A DNA stretch of 64,000 bases from Rhizophagus clarus. Its lineage: Eukaryota > Glomeromycota > Glomeromycetes > Glomerales > Glomeraceae. The notes below the pieces were generated by a model. That model did no database searches and had not been told where the DNA came from. It saw only the letters and a program-made list of their open reading frames with translations. Of this stretch, positions 35,303 through 45,470 are shown piece by piece. Position numbers and translations under genes: made by a program. Every line of letters starts with the position of its first letter. Position 1 is the stretch's first letter. The stretch spans positions 1 to 64,000 of the forward strand of contig BLAL01000049.1 of the NCBI GenBank assembly GCA_015698045.1. Direction: 5' to 3'.

Positions 35303-36394
35303 TTATCCATTAAAATTTATTGCATGTTTTTCATCATTATTATAATTATCATTGTTAGTATAATTATTATCGTTATTATAATTATAATTATCATAATTAT
35401 AATTTTCCAATAAAATATTTCTAATTTCAACTTCTTTGCCTAATTTAATGTTACTAGTAAAAATTCCTCCACAATGAATTTTAATTTTAACTTTATGATT
35501 AACATCAATATGTTTTCTATCATCTATAGTCCAACAAAAATTTCTAGGTATTTCTAATTTAACTTGAGTATTTACTTCACTATCAGAATTTAACGGAAGT
35601 TCCTCAGCTTTGACATGTTTTTCTAATATATAAGATTTTGATTTTCTAGTTTTCCTTTTGGTTGTTAATTTATGATATTCTTTAATACCAAAAGTTATCT
35701 TCGTAATTTTAAAATCTTGTTTGTGAAATTTCAATGAAAGATTTATAATAAAGGGCATATTTGGCCCTCCAACAGAATTTTCCAATGTAGCATTATAACC
35801 TAAACCACGAGTTAAAGCTTCATGATCATATAATTGATTCCAATTAAATGGTTGTAAACTTAATGAAGGTGGAAAAAACCTAATAATATTAATAGATAAT
35901 TTAACAGATTTTTCCGAACCTTTAAATTTCCATAAATTTCCTTTCCGATTAATATTTGCAATTAATTTATATCTAATTTTTCCTTTACCACCATCAATTT
36001 TAATTGAAGGAGGTAAATTCATTGGTAAACTAATTTCAAAAGGTATATCTAAATTTCGAATTTCTTCATAATTTCCATTAGGATCTGATGTTTTCCATAA
36101 TGGTAATAATTGATTTACAAATACATTTTTTGCCTTATATGTTACGGTTGATTCACCATGACGTTCTGTCCAATGAACTTTTTCGGAACCTTTAAAAATG
36201 AGATCAATTTTACTTGCCAATATAGGTTCTGATGATGGAAATCTTAGGTGTAAAGTTCCTGCAATTATAGAATTTGGATTTACTCCAAGATAATTTATTT
36301 GAAAATGATCTTGATTTCCTGGATATGAAAAAAATACTTTGTTACTACTTTTTTTATATTCTGATTTTGGTGGTGCATTAATAAGTTCTGCCAT
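35303..36394 (-). CDS. Arrestin-domain protein (alpha-arrestin-like)
   Basis: 363 residues, single exon. The N-terminal half has arrestin-fold strands: FQINYLGVNPNSIIAGTLHL, ILASKIDLIFKGSEKVHW, and the typical IPFEISLPMNLPPSI followed by GKIRYKLIANINRKG. The C-terminal half carries further beta-strand patterns (PFIINLSLKFHKQDFKITKI, VKLEIPRNFCWTID). The chain ends in an Asn/Tyr/Asp-rich low-complexity tail (about residues 329-352). Fungal alpha-arrestins usually recruit Rsp5/Nedd4 ubiquitin ligases to plasma-membrane transporters through PPxY motifs; I see no PPxY here, so adaptor function is uncertain. The start is the first in-frame ATG. The gene sits between the F-box gene and ChrA, all on the minus strand. 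Confidence 0.8.
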   Translation of the reverse strand: MAELINAPPKSEYKKSSNKVFFSYPGNQDHFQINYLGVNPNSIIAGTLHLRFPSSEPILASKIDLIFKGSEKVHWTERHGESTVTYKAKNVFVNQLLPLWKTSDPNGNYEEIRNLDIPFEISLPMNLPPSIKIDGGKGKIRYKLIANINRKGNLWKFKGSEKSVKLSINIIRFFPPSLSLQPFNWNQLYDHEALTRGLGYNATLENSVGGPNMPFIINLSLKFHKQDFKITKITFGIKEYHKLTTKRKTRKSKSYILEKHVKAEELPLNSDSEVNTQVKLEIPRNFCWTIDDRKHIDVNHKVKIKIHCGGIFTSNIKLGKEVEIRNILLENYNYDNYNYNNDNNYTNNDNYNNDEKHAINFNG

Positions 36395-37217
36395 CCTTCT
36401 TGATTTGTAAAAAATTATTTGAAAAATATTATTTTATGAGAAGGATTTCTTAAGAAAAAAAGGTAAAAGTTAACAAAAACGAAAAAAATTGTGAATTCGT
36501 AACCTTTTTATAAAAAAATACTTTTCATTATTTGGGTATATATAGTAATACATTGAATTTTATTTTAATTATTCAAATTTAGTTAGATGAAATTATGAAA
36601 TTACACATGATAATTTAGAAAGTTCGAAAGAGAAAAAAAAAATAAAAAAAAAAAATCGATATTTCGAAACAATTCTCGAAATAAACATGAAATTTTTTTT
36701 TTTTCATTTAACAATAACGATGCAATAATTTGTGAAACTATTTTCAGGAAGTCCGGTGATCACTTAATATAACTTTCATACCTTTATAAGGTATCCTGCA
36801 GTTACTGCAGTAACACATGACTTAACTTTTTTGATTGTTTGGCTATGTCCGCGACAAGGAGCGATAGATTATCACTTTTATACTATTATTAGTTATTTGA
36901 ATTAATAATATATGTTAAATTAATTTTAAAAAAGTGAATCCCACTTAAAATTATTTGGTAAGTTTAATTCTATTATTATCATAATAATAATATTTATATA
37001 TAATATTAATGATTTTTACTCCGTTACTATTCCGGTGATAGATGAACATTATTCAAAACTATATTGTATGAGTGTTCACGTAAAATGTTAAACTGATTTT
37101 TTTTAATGGTTAAAAAAGAGACTACTTTTAATATTAACATCATTAACTACAGAGAATTAAATTAAAAAAAAATAAATAAATAAATAAATAAATACTTGTG
37201 AACAAAAATATTCGCAT
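36395..37217. other. Intergenic region between arrestin and ChrA genes
   Basis: It holds the arrestin upstream region (with poly-A tracts at 36638-36656) and the ChrA 3' flank. A perfect 14-bp palindrome is listed separately. No other gene seen. Confidence 0.6.
36801..36814. promoter_or_regulatory. Perfect 14-bp palindrome GTTACTGCAGTAAC
   Basis: A perfect dyad about 410 bp upstream of the arrestin start, preceded by a second CTGCAG at 36796-36801. A G/C-centred dyad of this length stands out in 80%-AT sequence and could bind a dimeric regulator. No known factor is assigned. Confidence 0.35.
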
Positions 37218-38839
37218 CTAAATATCGTCGTTTGTAACAACAAATAAAAATTGTCCAGCAATAGCACCAAATATTACCAATAACAAAGGTACATGAGATT
37301 TTTTAAAACTATATAAAGCAGCTAATGCTAAAACGTATAAAACTGCTGCTACAGAACTATGTTGAGCAGCAACCAATGTTTGTTTATCTGATGATAAATT
37401 TTTTAATATTGCAACATTAGTAACGGAAAATTTTAATAAATCTAATGCCGTTACAGCAATTATACCTACTACGCTACCTGTAATCCCATCAAAGAAAGCT
37501 GCAAGAAATTTATTACGTATTAATTTTTCAAGAATATGATGTCCCATTATTGTAAAGAAAAAACATGGTGTAAAAATTCCTATTGTAATTAATAAAGCTT
37601 CCAAAAATGCCCACCCATGTCCTCCAAATACATAACCTCCATAGTATCCTATGAAAGTAGAAAACATAACTAGCGGAGAGGGTAATATCTGACCAATAGC
37701 AATCGCGTCAAGAAAAACTTGTTTTGCCATCCAATTTCCAATACTAACAGCTTCTACTTGCAAGAAAGGTATAGTTGTCTATAATAATATTATAAAAATT
37801 TAATTAGTTCTTCATTGTGAAAACTAAATTATTCATTTTATAAACTTACGTATGCTCCTCCAAAAGATAAGCTTCCCGCAAGTAGACCTAAAGCAAATAT
37901 ATGACCAGGATCGGTTTCCTTTGCTACTCCAATTCCTTTATTATTTATGATTAAATTAAAAAATTATTATAATGTATCATAAAATGCTCAACATAATTTA
38001 TATAACAACTAACCTATTGATGTAGGTGACGGAATTCCTTTCTTAAGTCCAACATAAATTCCAAATCCGATAAATTCCAAAACAAAAACTAATAATCCGA
38101 ACCAATACAATTTCCGATCTATAAACATAAATGCTATACCACATACACCTAATGTAATAAGAAAATTCAAATTCAATGCAGTTTGTATGGCAGATAAAAT
38201 TGCTAAACCAAATAACCAGTAATTGAACTTTTTATTTTTATGTGATATAAATGAATGTTCTCCAATTTTGTGAACTGCTCTTAATACCATTGCGGCTACG
38301 ATAGGTTGTAAAGCACGAAATGATGCATTAAAATAAATATTATCTAATCCTACTTTAACATATATAAAAGAAAATAATAATATTAATATAAATCCGGGTA
38401 TAATGAATCCTAATCCACCAAGTAATCCACCTAATCGTCCTCTTCCTGCAAGAAAACCAAAAAACATGCATAATTCTGTCGCTTCAGGTCCTGGTAAAAT
38501 TTGGTAAACACCATAAACTCTATTAAATCTTGCATGAGTTATCCATTGCTGTTTAGTAACCAATCTTTCTTTAATAAGAGCAATTTGAGCTACTGGTCCT
38601 CCCCAAGCATGAATTCCAAAATCGAGAAATAAGACGAAAATTTTCCAATATGATAAATGTGGTACTTTAGAATTATCTTCAAATTCATTCTCTGGAGTTT
38701 CAACAGTTTCTACTTGAAGGACTATGTTAGAATCATTATTTATATTCTCGTCAGTCTTTGTGACTAAAGCAATATCTGTTGTCGATTCGGCATTTTTTTC
38801 GGCAATTTTAGTAGAGTCATTATTAGGAGAGGATGTCAT
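37218..38839 (-). CDS. ChrA-type chromate/oxyanion transporter
   Basis: Three exons: 38839-38014, 37935-37850 and 37778-37218 (all GT-AG), giving 490 residues. It has two homologous CHR domains, as in long-chain CHR proteins. The N-half has HAWGGPVAQIAL and YQILPGPEATELCMFFG; the C-half has GSLSFGGAYTTIPFLQ and QILPSPLVMFSTFIGYYGGY. About ten hydrophobic membrane segments follow a hydrophilic, acidic N-terminus of about 60 residues. In the second half the usual PGP reads PSP. The family is best known for chromate efflux; in fungi the true substrate may be sulfate or another oxyanion. An ATG ten codons upstream (38869) is in frame but is followed by a poly-T-encoded stretch, so I prefer MTSSPNND. 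It is divergent from the HSP20 gene 537 bp away. Confidence 0.88.
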
Positions 38840-39376
38840 TATTAAAAAAAAAAAAATTTTTTGGTTCAAATTTCCAAACCAAGCTTATTTATAATTAAGT
38901 GATCTCACCAAAAAAGTAAAAAAATGCATGTATTTTTAATTGTTACAGAAATTATTTGTATTTTTAATTCAGGAACAGTGATTATCATCCAATCACGCCA
39001 TTTGTGTGTGTAGCGGTCCTCGTTACGTTAATCAATAAAACATGTGATCCGATCAATCAATTCTATTCTAGACAATAATGTGTTATATTATTACTAGGTT
39101 TGGACAATTAAAAATTTTGTACATGCACGTGATACGGCTGCCACGGAGTCACGTGATATATGTGATACAATCGACAAAAATTTGTAGATGTTCTCATCAA
39201 AAACGAATCGTCATGAATCATATCAACGTAATGAAGTTATTGCCATAAAACTCTTTATAAAAGAATATCGTTCCCAACGATTTAAAAATTGTCAAAAAGT
39301 TTATTTTAAAAAATTCTTTTTGACACTAAAAAGTTTATTTTAAAAAGATTCTTTTTGAAAAAATAAAGGTTTAAAA
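38840..39376. promoter_or_regulatory. Bidirectional promoter region between ChrA and HSP20
   Basis: Two CACGTGATA boxes lie 24 bp apart (CACGTG at 39126-39131 and 39150-39155); such E-boxes bind bHLH factors in fungi. A TATAAAA box is at 39256-39262, about 115 bp before the HSP20 ATG. The HSP20 leader contains a 30-bp near-perfect direct repeat (39294-39323 and 39328-39358) including ATTCTTTTTGA. GAA and TTC half-sites are present (GAATATCGTTC at about 39263-39273, TTCTTTTTGAA at about 39349-39359) but not at canonical heat-shock-element spacing. Confidence 0.5.
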
Positions 39377-40133
39377 ATGGCTCATGATTCTGAGATCTTT
39401 CGTCGAATGCGACGTACGTTCGACGACTTCTTTAATGACCCATGCTATCGTAAACCCGCGATTGATGGTATGTATAAAATTCTGTTTGTAAAAAAAGTAT
39501 TCTACAGGTGATTATTTGCACTAGATGTAGAATTTTGATGTCGCAATATTTGATAAAAATTTTGATTATACATTGTATAGTTTATAACAAGTCTGATGAA
39601 TATGTTTTGCATGCTGATGTTCCGGTAATTAAATTTATTTACTGTTGGTTTAATTTTTAAAGTCTTTAAATCTAAGATCCTTTTTTTTTAAAAAAAAAAA
39701 AATAGGGAATACGAAAATCTGATGTTAGTGTTGAACTTGTGGGCGACAGTAATCTTGTCATCGAAGGTGAATTTAAACCATATAAAGATTTAAATAAAAA
39801 TGACTTGGTTGTGAATGAACGTGGATGTGGAAAATTTCGGTAAATTCTATTTTGGAACCTTTCTTTTTATGAACACTTATTTTAATCAACTTATATTAAT
39901 ATTGATTTTTCAGTCGAGAGGTTCTTTTATCTTGCGATTTACAAGTTGATAAGATGTCTGCTGTGATTGAAAATGGAGTCTTGGAAGTTAGGGTAAATTA
40001 AATGTGTAACATATATATATATACATATATATCAAATAATTAAACGTGACTAATTACTATTGATTGTTTAATTTAATAGCTTCCTAAAGTCAGTCATAAA
40101 AGCCCTACTGGTAGAAAGATCGAGATCGATTAA
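39377..40133 (+). CDS. Small heat-shock protein, HSP20/alpha-crystallin family
   Basis: Five exons: 39377-39467, 39581-39624, 39706-39839, 39914-39992 and 40080-40133, all GT-AG, giving 133 residues. The short N-terminal arm (MAHDSEIFRRMRRTFDDFF) precedes an alpha-crystallin domain starting YVLHADVPGIRKSDVSVEL, with the diagnostic NGVLEVRLPK preceded by Ala four residues earlier (A-x-x-x-N-G-V-L). The C-terminus GRKIEID supplies the I-x-I motif that docks into neighbouring subunits. These proteins are ATP-independent holdase chaperones forming cytosolic oligomers. At 133 residues it is short for the family, mainly because of the brief N-terminal arm. All splice junctions keep frame. Regulation by heat is likely for the family but no canonical heat-shock element is visible. 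Confidence 0.93.
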
Positions 40134-43100
40134 CGCATCTTTAATTATCAAGGTTTTATAGAATATTAAATATGTAAAAGAATAGCATAGCGTTCGTTTA
40201 ATTTTACACAAATTAATCTAAAAATTATTGAATCTGTTAAGAATGAAATCCTACCATGTTCAACTTCAAGATTTTTGGCGCCATTGTTTATTTTTTTCGC
40301 TCTTAATTTTCCTATGCATTTACACTATACCAAATTATATAGTCATTTGTCTGCTTTCAAATAACAAGTTATATTTTTTCATACAAATTCATAAAATGTA
40401 AAATGCTTTATGCTATATAGCCTAATAGGTTTAACTATACTTGAAATGATTAACATCTTTGCTTAAAGTCTTAATGATCGTGCTTCTAGAGAAAATTTCC
40501 TCTGTTACTACTTACAGAAACGGGTCACGTGTAATGATGCAATGACTGTGGTTTGGAAACTAATATTAAAATTAAACTTAGACAACATGGTTCTCTCGAA
40601 TCTCTTGGCTTCTTCTGATGATGATATATCTCTTGATATCAAGAAAATTGGTGTAATGTACATTCTGAAACTTGGATTTGAATAGTCACCACATAGCCTG
40701 TTAATACATTGCCATTTTAACTGCTTTTCTAAATGTTGCTTCAGAATTAATGATATTTGTTAACTGATTCAAATCAATCCAAATTGTAGAAGCATTCGGT
40801 AAATCATTCGCCTATGTTATCATTGTAGAGTTACACAAGTAATCAATAATGATCAGCCAATCAACTGTGATATAAATTCTTATATCAGACATACGCGCCT
40901 ATTGCGCTACCACCGGCTGCAATCAACTCGCCCGTCTGAAGACAAATAATAGGTCAAGACTTTTAGCTATTCGTTTTAATGTCTTCAGACAGAATCTAGT
41001 TGTACGTAGTATATTTTTCTATATAACGATTTGGAGAAAGAGTGAGGTCTCCAGCTTGAAAAATATGTGGTGTATATTTTGTAAATAAGTTGCAAGGCCT
41101 AGAGGGCCGTTTCTTTCAGAAATGAATGATTCTCTAAAACTACTAGTTTTTTTTTTTGGTTATTTTTCGTACTAGTTATAATATCTCTCTGATAGCTAAA
41201 AGCCTTTCAGATATACTGTGCTACGTATTCTGAAGGTTTGTACACCGAAAAGTTCCCACCCATTTTCATGAACTGTTTCATTTGGTGAATAATATATCTT
41301 GACGAATATAGTAATTGTGTAAAGGTAAAGACGTTAATTTCGCTTTTAGATATAAACTGGTTGTTTTTCATGTTTACGATCTTAACAAAGGTTCTTCTTT
41401 AAATATAAAATGTTTACATGGGAAATTCTTCAACATCTCTTTCTTTGAAAGGTAAGCAGGTTTGTGGGATAAAATGATATACTGATCTACAAAGTATATG
41501 ACTTATGTACAACACTCTGATTGAAATGGTTATTTCACTTTAAGATTAGAGAAGGCATTTCCTATTTTTATCGATGAAACGGAATTAAAGGTCTCAAAAA
41601 AACAGTCCATTATTGGATAATAAATCAATGTTGATAAGCTCGAAATTCGAAAAATATCTGTTCTCTTGATGATAATTCAGCATTGAGAAATTAAGAAAAT
41701 CATCAGCCGATAGTCATATAGGAAGTTAGATGACGAACAAAAAATATAATGACAACCATATCTGGGTCTTCATGAGCAATCCTGCAAAAAAAATATACCT
41801 CTCATCAAGATGAATTGGATTTTAATTCAAGGATCAAACAGATAAACAGATGATCAGACATAGAATTGACTAATTTATTTCATCGTACGTATAAAAAATA
41901 AATACGCTCGTTTTTGCCTTATTTGCACAATAGGTATATTAATAGGGTTATGCGCATTTTTTTTTTTAGATTATTGAGGAATTAAATTCATTCAACAGGA
42001 AGCAGACATATATGATGGGTGTTAAGAGTATTCCAGGAATTGAATTAAGTTGAGTAATAAAAGTCACAAGATATATTAGTTTAGAACCTTATAGATTTTG
42101 AAAAAACGGCATTGGATTTACATTATTTGAATTCATAAGATAGTCATTATTTTGTGACTCATATTTGTTACTAGATGATTTATAGACCTTAATAAATAAA
42201 TAAATAAATAGGTTACTATAGATATTATACAGTATGTAAAAAATTTTTTTTACTATTAAGAAAGATTAATGGAAAATATTTATTTTCTAATTTTAGGTGA
42301 TATTTGATTAATTATTCAGTCTAAAATTCCTTTTTATTCTAATAAAAAATAACTTCAAAGATTTTTCTGCATTTAAAACATTTAAAATAATTCAATTTCT
42401 ACTTTGCAGAAACATGCTAAATTAAGACGAAGTCGTGACCAAACTGTGACCAATTTGTGATCAGAGTTAATCACGAGTTGGTTGTGTGTTTGTCTTGAGT
42501 TAGTCACGGCTCTGTCACAGTTTTAGTTACTGGATATTAAGGCAATATTCAATAAATCGCAATATCATCGATATGTAGCGTCATTATAACTAATTATTGC
42601 ACGTCTGAAATGTGACAGGTTTGCCAAAATGTCAAATTAGCTGCCTGACCATACCATCAGAGACAAACCAAAGGGGAATCTGATTGGTTCATTATCATCA
42701 GCTATACTAATTATTTATTTATTGTGATAAAAGACTTTTCTCTTTCTTCCCCTTTTCATATTTTAAAAATATTTTTTAATATTTTAAATTTCTGTTAAAT
42801 AAAGATAAATATTTTTCACTAGCAGCACTTCAGGTTTAAAACTATATTTTAAAGTGTATTTTATAGAGATTTCACAATATAATTTCAGCAAAAAGTGCTT
42901 AAGAAAAGCTGTTTATGAGGTATGAAAATGCTTGTATATTTGTATTAATTTCCATAAAGTTATATTTTTATAATATTAAAATGCATTTTATTTTTTACTT
43001 CAAGTTATAATTTATGTTTTAAATACGTTAGTCAAGAGAAACAAGTAAAATAAACTTTAATTAATGTTGTTTTAAAGTTCATGTATATTGATTTTTATTG

Positions 43101-43902
43101 GAACCAGCTTAAAATATTTGTATGGAATTATCCTTTATTATTTTTTTTGTAATAATGTACTAGTAAACATGTTTTTTAATAAATTTTTAATATTTCATGT
43201 TATATTAATAAAATCTTTTATTTAATAAAATTGTGCAAAATATTTATTATTTTTTAAAGTATGAAAAGTGTAAAATACATATTTTTATTCTTTATTCTTT
43301 ACTAAAAAGTCATATGATGAAAGAAATGTTTTTAACTAGTGTATATTCTTCATTCTTTTAAATTTTATTTAAAAAAAAATTTTTTTATTAAAATAAAACT
43401 GAGAAGATTTATGATTACTTTAGCATTTGAGAAAATCATAAGACTAAAATTTTTGAGATCCATTTGTTGCAAAAAAGTGAAGGATAATACAAAATTTACA
43501 GTTACTAAAACTTAATTAATCTTTATTTTCCAATAATCAAATAATTAATTCTTTTTCCTTTTTATATGTTTACTGATTATGACAATTACTAGTACTTCTT
43601 TAAAGAGATTTTTTTTTGAACTTCTTAGCAATTTTAAACTAGAGTAAAGAATCTGATAGATGTTTAAATACAACTTCTAATAATATAATTTTTTTTAACT
43701 ATCTATCTTAAATGAAATTTAATTGTATTTTTATCTATAATTATAAGTTTATAATTTTAATTACTTCTTGCTAAGAAGATCATTTTTTATAAATTATTAA
43801 AATAAAAAATTATTTGAAATTTTATCTGCAAACTAAATTTTAAATATAGATTCAATTTTTACTAGATCAAATTTTAAAAATTTAATAACCCTACTTTTCA
43901 AT
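40134..43902. other. Long interval without a supported gene
   Basis: 40134-41800 is less AT-biased than the rest and may be transcribed, but the longest sensible frame is about 32 codons (MVLSNLLASSDDDISLD, from 40590). A CACGTG box is at 40526-40531 and a hairpin is listed separately. 42410-42540 has repeated GTGACC/GTCACGG motifs (GTCGTGACCAAACTGTGACC) in both orientations, possibly a degenerate transposon end. 42740-43900 is A/T-rich with nothing recognised. Confidence 0.5.
40934..40990. other. 11-bp perfect inverted repeat, possible RNA hairpin
   Basis: GTCTGAAGACA at 40934-40944 pairs with TGTCTTCAGAC at 40980-40990 across a 35-nt loop. A separate perfect hairpin, TGATATAA-ATTC-TTATATCA, is at 40867-40886. 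The two stems sit close together in a block without reading frames, so a structured non-coding RNA is possible. No family recognised. Confidence 0.35.
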
Positions 43903-44804
43903 GTTCTTAGAAACAATATCTCTGCATTCACTTATTTGCTTCTTAAAAATATCTTCACACTCACCCATTTGCTAAATTTATTATGAATAAAATTAATACC
44001 AAATTTACTATTATATTTTAATGTAATATTATTTAGTATCATATATGTCATTACTTTTTCATCCAAAATTATTTTCAAACTTTCCTAAAATATCACCTAA
44101 ATATGTTAATTCTGTTATATGTGATGTAGAAGTTCTAGCATTCAAACATGTAAGTGCAGAAAATACTATGTAAGCATGAGATTCATGCATAATAAGATCC
44201 TGAAAAGATGGTTTGTCTAATGCAATCCATGTGTGAATATCATTTGCATGAGGTTGGTCTATAATACATATTGTTTGCTCATACCAGATTTTCATAAGCC
44301 AATATATTTCATTCATTCTAAAGTCTTCTATACCATCTAAATCATTATCATAAGAGACTAACTCAATCATTTCTACAGAAGCTTTAATAGTACAGATTTA
44401 CTAATTTAAACTTCTTATTGACTGTTCATAATCTTCTTTTGTTATGCGTATTATAGGTGCAATAATAAAGTGCAACCATATTTGTTCATCAGATGTAAAT
44501 CAAATTTCATATTATGGGTATAAAATAAAGCCAGTCCTTTTGAAAATGATACTCCTTCAGGAAGAAAGTAATAGGAGATTTCTTTTTTACTGAATTTTTT
44601 ATTAAGAATATTATGAGAAACTTCTAAAGGCATAAAACAGGAAACTTTCTTCACATTTTTATCACCAGCATTATAGTTTTTTAAATATCTACTATCTTTA
44701 TCAAGTTTATAATTTTTCCTATAAAATTCTTGAAGCATAACATCAAAGCAATAAATTTGTTTAGAAACTTGTGTAAAAGTTGAACCTCTTACCAAACCTT
44801 CCAT
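43903..44804 (-). pseudogene. Broken gene of an unrecognised family
   Basis: The first segment starts at the ATG at 44804 (MEGLVRGSTFTQVSKQIY) and continues through LPEGVSFSKGLALFYTH and YGCTLLLHL. After a frameshift near 44455, reading resumes with APIIRITKEDYEQSI and, past two stops, IELVSYDNDLDGIEDF, MNEIYWLMKIWYEQ, WIALDKPSFQDLIMHESHAY and ALTCLNARTSTSHITELTYL. A last coherent peptide, MGECEDIFKKQISECRDIV..., ends at 43903. The pieces look like one mostly helical cytosolic protein of roughly 270 residues. I cannot name the family. No introns are obvious. It faces the CACTA-ended element across a gap of about 670 bp. Confidence 0.5.
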
Positions 44805-45470
44805 TGTAACAAAAGTTATAAATCAGAAAAAATAATATATATGAGAGAATTTAATTTATAATAGATCAAATATGATTTATTAATTTATGTACAAATATTA
44901 TATAAGATTTTTATATAGTTACATACTGTATAAATTATGAAATATCATATGTAACATGCTTTGCATCTGAATTTATTTTAGCAATATTAAATGCATCAAT
45001 AGTTATCATCAAAAAAATTATTACTCAAAATATATAATTTTGCAAAAAGTTATGATTTTTATGTATATCTTGTTTGTATATATGACTACTAAAAGCTTAC
45101 ATACATGGTTACTAATTAATAATATAGAAAAGTCGTATGCACAGGATATGACAAAAAATCATATATACATACATGACATGCTGATTTTGTATATATTTTT
45201 AGTAAAGATACAATGTGTTAAAAGTATATATAAAACTGAAATTAGTTAATTTGACTTTCAAAATGATCAAAATAGTTGAAATAATTTCAACTTGGACTTT
45301 TCCAAAAGTTGAAATAGTTGAAATAATTTTGGCTTGAGCTCTCTAAAGTTAAAATGGTCAAAATTACATCATAGTCATGTAATTTTGACTTATAGTAAAC
45401 AATAATATTAAATTTAAAGTTAATAATCTTTACATCCAGTAATTTGATTTTTATGATCTTTACATAGTTG
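44805..45470. other. Gene-free spacer with short GTTGAAATA repeats
   Basis: At 45250-45370 there are two or three loose copies of ATAGTTGAAATAATTT followed by GGCTTGAGCTCTC or ACTTGGACTTTTCC. A 69-codon frame at 45040-45249 shows no protein-like conservation. Otherwise A/T-rich. Confidence 0.45.

Noticed and set aside
40890-40915. tRNA A-box-like sequence on the minus strand (TAGCGCAATAGG with a GCGC/GCGC D-stem)
   Set aside because: No anticodon arm or B box (GGTTCGANNCC) follows at the right distance; instead there is an unrelated hairpin. Not a tRNA.
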